Source: Amycolatopsis taiwanensis DSM 45107
GTDB lineage: Bacteria > Actinomycetota > Actinomycetes > Mycobacteriales > Pseudonocardiaceae
Direction: 5' to 3'
Assembly: GCF_000519205.1 (NCBI RefSeq)
Contig: NZ_JAFB01000032.1
Coordinates: 139 to 64,138, forward strand
DNA: 64,000 nt
Shown: piece after piece, positions 34,750-43,674 of the stretch
Layout of the letters: each line of letters opens with the position of its first letter
How positions within the stretch are numbered: position 1 is the stretch's first letter
Program-made: the position numbers and the translations under genes
The notes under the pieces: model-generated
Database searches by the model: none
What the model was told of the DNA's origin: nothing
Seen by the model: only the letters and a program-made list of their open reading frames with translations

Positions 34750-34779
34750 AAGGTATGTTGTTTTGTCGGCGATCGTCAA
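34750..34779 (-). promoter_or_regulatory. Sigma70-type promoter of the acyl-CoA dehydrogenase operon
   Basis: On the minus strand, TTGACG (34779-34774), 18 bp, TACCTT (34755-34750). Twenty-three of 30 positions match the promoter at 27578-27607, including AACATA before CTTG. The two operons are probably co-expressed. Confidence 0.7.
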
Positions 34780-34965
34780 GTATTCGCCAGAAGGGTGGTT
34801 CAGCGCATAAGGTGCCTCCTTAACGGTCGACACGCCAACGCCATGGGAGTTAGTGTGACGGAACGCACCCACACGGAACGGCGAGCCGGCGACTGGCGCC
34901 TTTCCGGGCCCTGGGTGGTCTTGGTGCCGTCCCCAGGTTGCCGACTTCGACGAAGAGGAGCAGGC

Positions 34966-37128
34966 ATGGCCGAGCGGTCCTTTGCCACCGAGGTCCTCAA
35001 GCTTCGGCACGGTGCCGGGACGACCTTCACGGGCGAGGGCATTCTCGCCGTCACGAAGGCTTTGCTGCAGTCCGGCGTGGCCTATGTCGGCGGTTACCAG
35101 GGAGCCCCGATCTCACACCTGGTGGATGTGCTCTCCGACGCCCGTGAAGTCCTCGACGAACTAGGCATCTACTTCGAGGCCAGTGCGTCCGAGGCCACCG
35201 CGGCGGCGATGCTCGCCGCGTCGGTGCATTACCCGCTTCGCGGCGCGGTCACCTTCAAGTCCACGGTCGGCCTGAACGTCGCCTCGGACGCACTCGCGAA
35301 CCTGGCCAGCGGCGGTGTCACCGGCGGTGCGCTGGTGATCCTCGGGGAGGACTACGGCGAAGGTTCCAGCATCATGCAGGAACGTTCGCATGCCTTCGCG
35401 ATGAAGTCGCAGATGTGGCTGCTGGATCCCAGGCCGGACGTCGCCGCGATCGTCGACGCGGTGGAGGCCGGATTCGAGCTGTCCGAGGCCAGCAACACGC
35501 CGGTGCTGCTGGAGTTGCGGTTGCGGTCCTGTCACCTGCACGGCAGCTTCACCGCCAAGGACAACGTGCGGCCACCCATGACGGTCGGGGACGCGGTCGA
35601 GAATCCCCGGCGCGACCTGAGCCGGATCGTGCTGCCACCGGCGAGTTTCCTGCACGAGCGGGAAAAGGTCACCGAGCGGTGGCCGGCCGCCGTGCGGTTC
35701 ATCCGGGAGCGCCGCCTCAACGAGGTCTTCGGCGCGGGCGCCGCGGACGTCGGCATCATCGTCCAAGGTGGCCTCTACAACACCCTCAACCGGGCGCTGG
35801 AGTTGCTCGGTTGCTCCGACGCTTTCGGCCGTACGCGAATCCCGCTCTACGTCATGAACGTGACCTATCCCGTGGTGGACGCCGAGATTCTCGAGTTCTG
35901 CGCGGACAAGCGTGCGGTGCTGATGGTCGAGGAAGGCCAGCCGGACTACCTCGAGCAGAACCTGAACGCGATCCTGCGGCGTGCCGGCGCGAGCGCGGCG
36001 TTGCACGGCAAGGACTTGCTGCCGGTCGCGGGGGAGTACACCGCGGCCGCGGTGACGCGCGGTCTGAGGACGTTCCTGGACAAATACCTGCCCGACGCGA
36101 TCGACGGTGAGCCCACACTGCTGCTGCCCGCGGAGGACCCGCGAAGCCCGTTCGCGAAGCGGGTTGAACCCAACACCGTGCATGCCCGTCCGCCGGGGCT
36201 GTGCACCGGCTGCCCGGAACGCCCGATCTTCAGTGCCTTGAAGCTCGCCGAGCGGGAGACCGGCGAACACCACGTCAGCGCGGACATCGGATGCCACCTG
36301 TTCTCGATCAACGAGCCGTTCAACCTTGGTGCCACCACCATGGGCTATGGGCTCGGCTCCGCCGGCGCGTCCGCGCTGAACTCGACGAACGCGGGCCGCC
36401 GGCCGATCGCGATCATGGGTGACGGTGGCTTCTGGCACAATGGTTTGACCAGCGGCGTCGGCAACGCGGTCTTCAACAAGAACGATCAGCTGCTCGTCGT
36501 CGTGGACAATGCCTACAGCGCGGCCACCGGTGGGCAGGATGTGCTCTCCTCCCAGGCCGACAATCCCCACCGCTCGACCAAGCATCCGATCGAGCAGGCT
36601 GCCCGCGGCGTCGGCGTCAAGTGGACCAAGACGGTCACCAACACCTACCAGGTGGGCGAGCTGCGCGACCTGTTCATCGACGCGCTGACCAGTACGGAGC
36701 CGGGACCGAAAGTCGTGGTCGCGCAGAGCGAATGCCAGCTCAACCGGCAGCGCCGGGTCCGGCCGCAGACGAACCAGGCCATCAAGGACGGGAAACGCGT
36801 TGTCCGCCAACGGTTTGGTGTCGACGCCGAAACCTGCACCGGCGATCACGCCTGTATCCGGGTGTCCGGCTGCCCGTCGCTGACCATCAAGTCCAATCCG
36901 GACCCGATGCGGACCCATCCGGTCGCCACCGTGCTCGATAGCTGTGTCGGCTGTGGTGTCTGCGGCGAGAACGCCCATGCGGCGTCGTTGTGCCCCTCGT
37001 TCTACCGCACCGATGTCGTCTACAACGAGACCTGGTGGGATCGCACGCTGGCGAAGTTCCGTTCCTGGTGGATCTCCCTGCTGTCGAGGCCGGTCGAGCG
37101 TCGTGCGGCGAAGTTCGAGGCCGCCTGA
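34966..37128 (+). CDS. iorA: Indolepyruvate:ferredoxin oxidoreductase-like alpha subunit (2-oxoacid oxidoreductase)
   Basis: A 720-residue protein. The N-terminal pyrimidine/transketolase domain (about 10-230: GEGILAVTKALLQSGVAYVGGYQGAP, ASASEATAAAMLAAS) is followed by the TPP domain (about 400-600: GLCTGCPERPIF, IGCHLFS, MGDGGFWHNGLTSGVGNAV). A C-terminal ferredoxin-like region has CTGDHAC...GCP and CVGCGVCGENAHA. This is the IorA order. The enzyme would decarboxylate an aryl-2-oxoacid oxidatively to an acyl-CoA with reduced ferredoxin. ATG 34966 has GAGGAG 5 bp upstream; the long open frame before it is antisense to other genes. It is divergent from the ACAD operon and overlaps iorB (TGATG). 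Confidence 0.88.
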   Translation: MAERSFATEVLKLRHGAGTTFTGEGILAVTKALLQSGVAYVGGYQGAPISHLVDVLSDAREVLDELGIYFEASASEATAAAMLAASVHYPLRGAVTFKSTVGLNVASDALANLASGGVTGGALVILGEDYGEGSSIMQERSHAFAMKSQMWLLDPRPDVAAIVDAVEAGFELSEASNTPVLLELRLRSCHLHGSFTAKDNVRPPMTVGDAVENPRRDLSRIVLPPASFLHEREKVTERWPAAVRFIRERRLNEVFGAGAADVGIIVQGGLYNTLNRALELLGCSDAFGRTRIPLYVMNVTYPVVDAEILEFCADKRAVLMVEEGQPDYLEQNLNAILRRAGASAALHGKDLLPVAGEYTAAAVTRGLRTFLDKYLPDAIDGEPTLLLPAEDPRSPFAKRVEPNTVHARPPGLCTGCPERPIFSALKLAERETGEHHVSADIGCHLFSINEPFNLGATTMGYGLGSAGASALNSTNAGRRPIAIMGDGGFWHNGLTSGVGNAVFNKNDQLLVVVDNAYSAATGGQDVLSSQADNPHRSTKHPIEQAARGVGVKWTKTVTNTYQVGELRDLFIDALTSTEPGPKVVVAQSECQLNRQRRVRPQTNQAIKDGKRVVRQRFGVDAETCTGDHACIRVSGCPSLTIKSNPDPMRTHPVATVLDSCVGCGVCGENAHAASLCPSFYRTDVVYNETWWDRTLAKFRSWWISLLSRPVERRAAKFEAA

Positions 37129-38753
37129 TGTCCAGTTGGCTTTCCGGGCAGCGTCCCATCACGATCGCGGTCCTCGCCATGGGCGGGGAGGGCGGTGGTG
37201 TGCTCGCCGACTGGATCGTCGCCATGGGCGAGGCCGCGGGCTACACCGCGCAGAACACCTCCGTGGCCGGTGTCGCCCAACGCACCGGAGCGACGGTCTA
37301 CTACGTCGAACTGTTCCCGCCGCTGGACGGTGAGATTCCGCAAGGTGGCCGCGGCAAGCCCGTGCTCAGCGTCTTTCCGACCCCGGGGGAGGTGGACATC
37401 GTCATCGCTTCCGAGTTGATGGAAGCGGGGCGTGCGATCGAACGCGGCTTCTGCACTCCCGACCGCACGACACTCATCTCCTCGACCAACCGCGTGTACG
37501 CCATCACCGAACGGATCGCGCTCGGCGATGGGCGGGTCGACGACGACCTGCTTCTCGAGGCCGCGCACAAGGGCTCGAAGCGCTTCGTCGGTGCCGACTT
37601 CGGGAAACTGGCCCAGCAGGCCGGCAGCGTGATCAGCGCATCGCTGTTCGGCGGATTGGCCGGCTCCGGCAGCTTGCCGTTCACCCGTGTTCAGTTCGAG
37701 GCGGCCGTGCGCGAGTCCGGCAAGAGCGTGGAATCATCACTTGAGGCTTTCTCACTCGGCTATGCCGCGGCCCAGCAGCCGGCACCCCGGCCCCGGCCCA
37801 AGAGCGAGCCCGTTCCGGTGACCATCGGCATGGGGCCGCCCCGGGACCCGGCCGAGGAAGCGGAGGCCGCCGAGGAAGCGCGGCGGCGTGAGGTCGCCGC
37901 GACCGATCCCGGAAAGCTCGTCGGGCCAGGACTGCAGCCGCAGGCCGCTCGCGTCGCCGAGTTCCCGGAGAAGGCGCGATCGATGCTGCTGCACGGCTGT
38001 GTGCGCACCGCCGTCTACCAGAACCCCGCCTACACGGACCGATATCTCGACCGCGTCGCGCGCCTCTCGGCCGTGGACCAGGAGAATGGCGAGCTGACCA
38101 CGCTGGCTGCCCGGCACGTGGCGCTGTGGATGTGTTATCAGGACACCATCCATGTCGCGCTGCAGAAGATCCGGCGCCGTCGGCTCGACGGCATCCGCCA
38201 AGAGGTGAACGCGAAGCCGGATCAGCTCATCCAGGTCCGCGAGTACTTGCACCCCCAACTGGAGGAGATCACTGACACACTGCCCACCCGCGTCGGCCGC
38301 CGGTTGGCGGCCTCGAAGCTGTTCGGCAGGATCATCGCAAGGCTCACGCGCCACGGCATGATCGTCAATACCACCTCGATCATCGGCTTCACCATGTTGT
38401 GGGTCATGGCCCGCGTTCGGCCGCTGCGACCGTGGTCGCTGAGGTTCGGCCGGGAGCAGGCGGCCATCGACGCCTGGCTGGATCTCGCGGTGGAAACCGC
38501 GCGCGCCGATTACCGGCTCGCGTGCGAAATCCTCGAATGCCAGGCCGTGCTGAAGGGATACGGCCAGACCCATGCCCACGGCAAGCAGAGCTTCGCGGCG
38601 TTGCTGGACGCCACGGAGAAACTGTCCGGACGCGGGGACGCGGCACAGACCCTGGCGCGGTTGCGGTCGGCGGCATTGGCCGACGAGGACGGCATCGCAC
38701 TGGAGCGCGCCCTTGCCGAACTCGACTCAGCGGTATCTGCCAAAACAGCCTGA
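37128..38753 (+). CDS. iorB: Indolepyruvate oxidoreductase beta subunit with long C-terminal domain
   Basis: A 541-residue protein, much longer than archaeal IorB (about 200). Residues about 10-205 are the gamma/beta-type 2-oxoacid oxidoreductase domain (AVLAMGGEGGGVLADWIV, TSVAGVAQRTGATVYYVELF). A proline- and charge-rich linker (about 215-265) leads to an alpha-helical domain (about 270-541, DUF6537-like) found in bacterial long IorB proteins. It overlaps iorA by 1 bp (TGATG), so the two are coupled. Together they form the 2-oxoacid oxidoreductase. The bacterial long form is thought to tolerate aerobic life; that is not shown by sequence. Confidence 0.86.
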   Translation: MSSWLSGQRPITIAVLAMGGEGGGVLADWIVAMGEAAGYTAQNTSVAGVAQRTGATVYYVELFPPLDGEIPQGGRGKPVLSVFPTPGEVDIVIASELMEAGRAIERGFCTPDRTTLISSTNRVYAITERIALGDGRVDDDLLLEAAHKGSKRFVGADFGKLAQQAGSVISASLFGGLAGSGSLPFTRVQFEAAVRESGKSVESSLEAFSLGYAAAQQPAPRPRPKSEPVPVTIGMGPPRDPAEEAEAAEEARRREVAATDPGKLVGPGLQPQAARVAEFPEKARSMLLHGCVRTAVYQNPAYTDRYLDRVARLSAVDQENGELTTLAARHVALWMCYQDTIHVALQKIRRRRLDGIRQEVNAKPDQLIQVREYLHPQLEEITDTLPTRVGRRLAASKLFGRIIARLTRHGMIVNTTSIIGFTMLWVMARVRPLRPWSLRFGREQAAIDAWLDLAVETARADYRLACEILECQAVLKGYGQTHAHGKQSFAALLDATEKLSGRGDAAQTLARLRSAALADEDGIALERALAELDSAVSAKTA

Positions 38754-38786
38754 ACCGCGCCGCAAACCCCCACACAAAGGAGCGCC

Positions 38787-39563
38787 ATGGCCGGCCTGAG
38801 CACACTCGCCACCCAACTGCTCGACGGATCGGTCGAGGTCATCGACCTCACCGCGCCGCTGAACCCGGGAACACCGATTCTCGCGCTCCCGCCGGAATTC
38901 GGGCAGACCGCCACGTTCGAGCTGGAGGAGATCAGCCGCTACGACGACCGCGGTCCCGCCTGGTACTGGAACAACTTCCGCACCGGCGAGCACACCGGCA
39001 CGCACTTCGACGCGCCGAATCACTGGGTCACCGGTAAGGACCTCGACGACGTCTCGCAGGTGCCACCCGGCCGGCTCGTCGGGCCCGCGGTCGTCATCGA
39101 CAAGACCGCCGAGGTCGCGGAGAATCCCGACTACCTGCTGAGTGTGGCGGACATCCAGAAGTGGGAGGCCGGCCACGGCCCGCTCCCGGGCGGAGCGTGG
39201 CTGATCTACCGCACCGGCTGGTCGGCCCGGGGCGGTGACCCGGCCGCGTTCGCCAATGCGGACGACCAGGGCTCGCACACGCCGGGTCTCACCCCCGACG
39301 CCGCTCGTCACCTGGCGGCCACGGAGATCCTCGGGATCGGGGTGGAGACCGTCGGGACCGACGCCGGCCAGGCGCCCGGATTCGATCCGCCCTTTCCGTG
39401 CCATTCGATGTTCCTGGGCGCCAACAAATACGGGCTCACCCAACTGAGCAATGTGGACAAGCTCCCCGTTACCGGTGCGATCGTCATCGCCGCCCCGCTG
39501 CCGATCGTCAGTGGCTCCGGAAGCCCCTGCCGCGTGCTGGCCCTGGTGGACCGCACGACGTAA
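38787..39563 (+). CDS. Cyclase-family metal-dependent hydrolase (kynurenine formamidase / isatin hydrolase superfamily)
   Basis: A 258-residue protein behind AAAGGAG. The metal-binding signature HTGTHFDAPNHW (about residues 71-82) is present. PGTPILALPPEFGQT and an EILGIGVETVGTDAG block complete the fold (Cyclase, PF04199). Members open amide or lactam bonds: N-formylkynurenine (KynB), isatin or similar. Its place 33 bp after iorB suggests a shared transcript. Since kynurenine formamidase and isatin hydrolase both lead to 2-aminophenyl compounds, a role supplying or processing the anthranilate pathway is reasonable, but the substrate is not known. Confidence 0.85.
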   Translation: MAGLSTLATQLLDGSVEVIDLTAPLNPGTPILALPPEFGQTATFELEEISRYDDRGPAWYWNNFRTGEHTGTHFDAPNHWVTGKDLDDVSQVPPGRLVGPAVVIDKTAEVAENPDYLLSVADIQKWEAGHGPLPGGAWLIYRTGWSARGGDPAAFANADDQGSHTPGLTPDAARHLAATEILGIGVETVGTDAGQAPGFDPPFPCHSMFLGANKYGLTQLSNVDKLPVTGAIVIAAPLPIVSGSGSPCRVLALVDRTT

Positions 39564-39589
39564 TCACCTGCGGCCGCTACTCGGCGAGG

Positions 39590-40930
39590 TCACACGTTGG
39601 TGTTGACCGCGAGCCTGATCGCTTCGGCCCGGGAAGTGCGGAGGATGTCGAGAACCTCGCTTTGCCGTTCCGGGTCGCCGTCGCGGCGTTTGAGAAAGGC
39701 CAGTTCGATCACGCTGTCCTGATAGGTGGCCACCGCCTTGGCCGCGCGGCGACCCGATTGCCGGCGGGCTCGGCGGCGCCATGCCCGGCGTCCGCTCAGG
39801 CTGGACAGCAGTTGGGCTTCCGAATGCGCGATCCACCGCTCTGCGATCATCTCCGGCAGTGCGGCCTGGAGGATGCGTTGCTCCCGCCGGCGTTCCAGCA
39901 GGATGAGCATGGCCACCGCGATGAACATCGGGACCATGATCAGAAAGTAGACGTTGAGAAACGTCTTGGCGCCGCCGAGCGTGGCCGCGGCGTTCCACAA
40001 CGCGTGCAGCAGGACGGCCATGAGGTAACCGCCGAGGGGAGCGAGAATCCGGGTGGCGCGGCTGGCGGTTTTCGCGGCGATGCCGAGCGCGCCGCCGGTC
40101 AGCACCGCGAAGAGCGGATGCATGAACGGTGTCAGCGCCCCGCGCAGGAAGAATGCGGTGATCAGGCCACCGCTGGTGCCGGTGCCGAAGCCGTTTTCGG
40201 CGAAGGCGCGGCCGAAGTAGAAGATGTTCTCGGCGAAGGCGAACCCGGCCGCAGCGATCCCGGCGTAGACGATCCCGTCGATGATCCCGTTGAACTCGTC
40301 ACGCCGGAGCAGGAGCACCGCGAGCACGAATGCCGCTTTTGCCAACTCCTGGACGACCGGGGCGGTAACGAGTGTGCTGACCTTGCTGCCGTCACCGACG
40401 CCCGGCAGGAGACCACCTACGGTCTCGGGGGTGCTGCTGGTGAGCAGGGCGGTGATCGCCGCGATACAGGCACCCCAGGCGAAGGCGAGCAGCAACAGTT
40501 TTACCGGTTCGGGCTCCCAACGGTCGATCCAGAGAAAGACCGCCACGACGACCGTGACCGGCACCAATGCGGCGGCCACGCCGATCATGACCGCCGGCAG
40601 CCCGAGGCGGACGCCGGCCAGCGCAAGCAGGGTCAGCCCGCAGACCGCGACCAGGGTGAGGCCGAGTACGGGCAGGAGCACGGTGATCCGCCGTGGCACG
40701 CGAGCGTTTTCCGTGACAACGCGCGTTGCATGGTGATGACGCGACGGCTCAAGGCCGGCATCCGGGGGCACCGGATCTCGCTCGGGAAGCGTTACCCCGA
40801 GCAGCCCGGCAAGCACGCGGCGAGCCACCGAATGTCCGCGAGTCACCGGAGGCCGAGGCTGAAGCGTGGGGCCGGATTCCATACCGAACAGGCTCTCGAG
40901 GACACGGCGGGACGTGGGGTCACCGTTCAT
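39590..40930 (-). CDS. PrsW-family intramembrane protein with altered first catalytic motif
   Basis: A 446-residue membrane protein with about nine hydrophobic segments between residues 90 and 360. PrsW motifs appear in order: APVVQELAKAAF where the family has EExxK, AGFAFAENIFYFG, MHPLFAVLTGGALG, and LLHALWNAAA. The first glutamate of EExxK is glutamine here, so protease activity is doubtful. The basic C-terminal tail (about 365-446) is cytoplasmic. ATG 40930 has GGAGG 6 bp upstream. It overlaps the upstream small membrane protein gene by 11 bp, so the two form a pair. Its substrate, if any, is unknown. Confidence 0.82.
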   Translation of the reverse strand: MNGDPTSRRVLESLFGMESGPTLQPRPPVTRGHSVARRVLAGLLGVTLPERDPVPPDAGLEPSRHHHATRVVTENARVPRRITVLLPVLGLTLVAVCGLTLLALAGVRLGLPAVMIGVAAALVPVTVVVAVFLWIDRWEPEPVKLLLLAFAWGACIAAITALLTSSTPETVGGLLPGVGDGSKVSTLVTAPVVQELAKAAFVLAVLLLRRDEFNGIIDGIVYAGIAAAGFAFAENIFYFGRAFAENGFGTGTSGGLITAFFLRGALTPFMHPLFAVLTGGALGIAAKTASRATRILAPLGGYLMAVLLHALWNAAATLGGAKTFLNVYFLIMVPMFIAVAMLILLERRREQRILQAALPEMIAERWIAHSEAQLLSSLSGRRAWRRRARRQSGRRAAKAVATYQDSVIELAFLKRRDGDPERQSEVLDILRTSRAEAIRLAVNTNV

Positions 40931-41411
40931 GGGAGACCTCCGTGTCGGCCCTCGGCGAGCGTCGCTCGTCGAGCCGGTCCGACGCACTCAGCCCGGTCGG
41001 GGCCAGCCGTTGCACGGACCCGTCTGGAGCACCCCGGATCGCGGCGGCGACCTGTGGAATGGTTCCGAGTTGCGCCAGCATGGACGGAGCCGCGAAGCCA
41101 AGGGCCACCGCCACATACGGCCCGTTGATCCCTCCGCCGGCGCCGAACAGGACCGCGGATCCGGCGCCGAGAACGGTTCGGAACACCGCCATCCAGGCAT
41201 GCACCGGCACGTCGAGGTAGGATCTCAATTTCGGCGGGCTCCCCTTCACCTTTCCGGTCGATGTCCTCCGGGCGGACTGCCACACGGCAAGCCATTTGAA
41301 GATCGCGAGGATCTCGACCAGCGCCCCTCCTCCCGCACCGAGTAACGCGAACTGCCACCAGTGCACGCCCAGGCCCTCCCAATCCTGATGAAACTCGGTG
41401 AGACCCATCAT
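40920..41411 (-). CDS. Small membrane protein of unknown function
   Basis: A 163-residue protein starting at ATG 41411 or 41408 (MMGLTEFHQDWEGLG). One N-terminal hydrophobic helix (WWQFALLGAGGGALVEILAIF), a basic stretch (WQSARRTSTGKVKG), and one or two more hydrophobic segments (AWMAVFRTVLGAGSAVLFGAG, VAVALGFAAPSMLAQLG) follow. I do not recognise the family. Its end overlaps the PrsW-like gene by 11 bp, implying coupled expression and perhaps a shared complex. Confidence 0.65.
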   Translation of the reverse strand: MMGLTEFHQDWEGLGVHWWQFALLGAGGGALVEILAIFKWLAVWQSARRTSTGKVKGSPPKLRSYLDVPVHAWMAVFRTVLGAGSAVLFGAGGGINGPYVAVALGFAAPSMLAQLGTIPQVAAAIRGAPDGSVQRLAPTGLSASDRLDERRSPRADTEVSHER

Positions 41412-41629
41412 CCCGTGACTGGCGGGGTCAACACAACGAAACACCCGAATTCGGCCCCGACGATCAAGCAGGATTGACGTGGTCGGCCGCGTGCCGCGGC
41501 TTGCCGATCTCGGACTACGAGCCGAAATCGACTTCACGGTCCGTCGGTGGTCTGAATGGGAAAAATCGTTGGCCAGATCGGGCCGTGCTACCGCAGCATG
41601 AACGGACGGGCTATCGGAAGGGGAGGCCG

Positions 41630-43468
41630 ATGGAGGACGGCGGCGCGGCGGAAGAATCCCTCAGACCATCGCGGCGCAGGGCCGCGGTCCTGTTGGCCTT
41701 GCGTCACTACGGGCGGGTGCTGGCCCGGCGCCGGAGGGTCGCGGTGCCGGGATTGTTTTTGCCCGCCTTGGGAAATATCTGCATCTCCTATCTCGCACCA
41801 CTGTTCGTGGCGGCACTCGCCGGGCGGCTCAGTGCCGGTGAGCGGCTGGGACTGGCGAGCTTGCTGCCCCTCGTGCTCGGGTTCGCCGCCATGCTCGCCC
41901 TCGGCGAGCTGTTGTGGCGGGCCGGTATCCACTGCCTGAACCGCACGGACGGCTTCGGGATCGAAGACCTGTACGTGATCGGAATGGACGAACTGCTGGC
42001 CAAGGACGCGGCGTTCTTCCATGACAATTTCGCCGGCTCCCTGACCAAGCGCGTGCTCAGCTTCGCTTCGCGCTTCGAGGAGTTCGTCGACACCTTGGCG
42101 TTCTCGGTGATCGCCAACCTCGTGCCGCTCGCGTTCGCATCGGTGGTGCTGTGGCGTTACGACCCGGTGCTCGTGGCCGTGCTGGTCGGGCTGCTTCTCG
42201 TGACGGGGCTGGCCACCGCACCGCTGGTGCGGCGCCGGCAGGCACTCGTGGATCAACGTGAGGCCGCGATCGCCCGCGTGTCGGGTCACGTCGCCGACAC
42301 GCTGGCCAACATGGAGGCGGTGCAGGCGTTCGCCGCGGAGAAGCGGGAAGCTGCCGAGCATCGTAAACGAGTCGGCGAGCAGCGCAGGCTCTCCATCCTG
42401 TCCTGGGACTACGCCAACATGCGCATCGACACGCTGGTCGCGCCGATGTCGGTGCTGACCAACGCGCTCGGCGTGCTGCTCGCCGCCGGCCTCGCGGGTG
42501 GACGGCTGGGGGTCTCGGCGATCGTGGTGGCCTTCACCTACTACTCCAGCGCGACGCGGCTGATGTTCGATTTCAACCAGATCTATCGCCGGATGGAGAG
42601 TTCGCTGACCGAGGCCGCCCAGTTCACCGAGTTGCTGCTCACTCCGCCGACCGTGCTCGACCCGGTCGCGCCCGAGGCGCTCCGCTCGTCCGGCGCGGAG
42701 ATCCGCTTCGAGCGGGTGAGCTATGCGCATGCCGGGGCTTCCGAGTTGTTCACGGACCTGGACCTGCGCATCCCCAGCGGAACCAAGATCGGCCTGGTGG
42801 GACGCTCCGGCGGTGGCAAGACCACGCTGACCCGGTTGCTGCTGCGGCTGATGGACGTCGACGCGGGCCGCATTCTCGTCGGCGGCCAGGACATCTCCCG
42901 GCTCCGTCAGGCGGATCTGCGCAGCCTGATGGCCTACGTGCCACAGGACCCGGCGATGTTCCACCGGAGCCTGCGCGACAACATCGCGTTCGCCCGGCCC
43001 GAGGCCAGTGACGCGGAGATCCGGCAGGCCGCGCTGGCCGCGCACGTCACCGAGTTCGCCGAGGCGCTGCCCCACGGGTTCGACACCCTCGTCGGGGAAC
43101 GCGGGGTCAAGCTCTCCGGCGGTCAGCGGCAGCGCGTGGCACTTGCCCGGGCCATCCTTCGTGACGCGCCCATCCTGCTTCTCGACGAGGCGACCAGCGC
43201 GCTGGACTCGGAAAGCGAGTCCTTGGTGCAGGAAGCCCTGTGGCGGTTGATGGAGGGGCGAACCGCCGTGGTGGTGGCCCACCGGCTGAGCACGGTGGCG
43301 AGAATGGACCAGCTGGTCGTGCTCGACCGCGGCCGGATCATCGAGCAGGGCACCCACGCGGAACTGCTTGCCCGGCAAGGAAACTACGCCCAGCTCTGGC
43401 AGCACCAGTCGGGCGGGTTCCTGCACGAGGAGATCCAGGACTACGAGGCTCAGACCGAACCGGCCTGA
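41630..43468 (+). CDS. ABC exporter, fused membrane and ATPase domains
   Basis: A 612-residue half-transporter of the MsbA/multidrug type. The membrane domain (about 20-330) has six hydrophobic segments; the ATPase (about 355-600) has Walker A GRSGGGKTTLT, the Q-loop YVPQDPAMFH, the signature LSGGQRQR, Walker B PILLLDEATSALD and the H-loop VAHRLST. The start at ATG 41630 follows GGGGAGG. It works as a homodimer or with an unlinked partner. It is divergent from the PrsW pair. Cargo is unknown. Confidence 0.92.
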   Translation: MEDGGAAEESLRPSRRRAAVLLALRHYGRVLARRRRVAVPGLFLPALGNICISYLAPLFVAALAGRLSAGERLGLASLLPLVLGFAAMLALGELLWRAGIHCLNRTDGFGIEDLYVIGMDELLAKDAAFFHDNFAGSLTKRVLSFASRFEEFVDTLAFSVIANLVPLAFASVVLWRYDPVLVAVLVGLLLVTGLATAPLVRRRQALVDQREAAIARVSGHVADTLANMEAVQAFAAEKREAAEHRKRVGEQRRLSILSWDYANMRIDTLVAPMSVLTNALGVLLAAGLAGGRLGVSAIVVAFTYYSSATRLMFDFNQIYRRMESSLTEAAQFTELLLTPPTVLDPVAPEALRSSGAEIRFERVSYAHAGASELFTDLDLRIPSGTKIGLVGRSGGGKTTLTRLLLRLMDVDAGRILVGGQDISRLRQADLRSLMAYVPQDPAMFHRSLRDNIAFARPEASDAEIRQAALAAHVTEFAEALPHGFDTLVGERGVKLSGGQRQRVALARAILRDAPILLLDEATSALDSESESLVQEALWRLMEGRTAVVVAHRLSTVARMDQLVVLDRGRIIEQGTHAELLARQGNYAQLWQHQSGGFLHEEIQDYEAQTEPA

Positions 43469-43530
43469 GTCTCATGTCTGCGACGTACCATCGCGACCTG
43501 ACGACGGTGGCGGACCGAGCGTGAGCAGGG

Positions 43531-43674
43531 ATGCACGTGCCGAACTTTCGCTGGTACTTCGGCGGCCAGTCGGTCAGCCTGGAGATCCTGCTGCCATCGG
43601 TAGCCCAGCTGTCACTACGGTGTGTCGCCCAGGCTGGCCGGTCCACTGTCGACCACGATCAACTTTTGGACTGA
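43531..43674 (+). pseudogene. Possible N-terminal fragment of an MFS transporter
   Basis: The frame from ATG 43531 reads VPNFRWYFGGQSVSLE before losing resemblance. NFRWYFxGQxxSL is the usual opening of one group of MFS drug exporters. Only about 15 residues match, so this is a scrap at most. Confidence 0.3.

Noticed and set aside
32587-34965. Long open frame upstream of iorA that would make a 1513-residue protein
   Set aside because: The upstream part is antisense to the acyl-CoA dehydrogenase and crotonase genes. The true start at 34966 has a GAGGAG ribosome site and the family N-terminus.
41588-43426. A 612-codon minus-strand open frame
   Set aside because: Antisense to the ABC exporter, which has all ATPase motifs.
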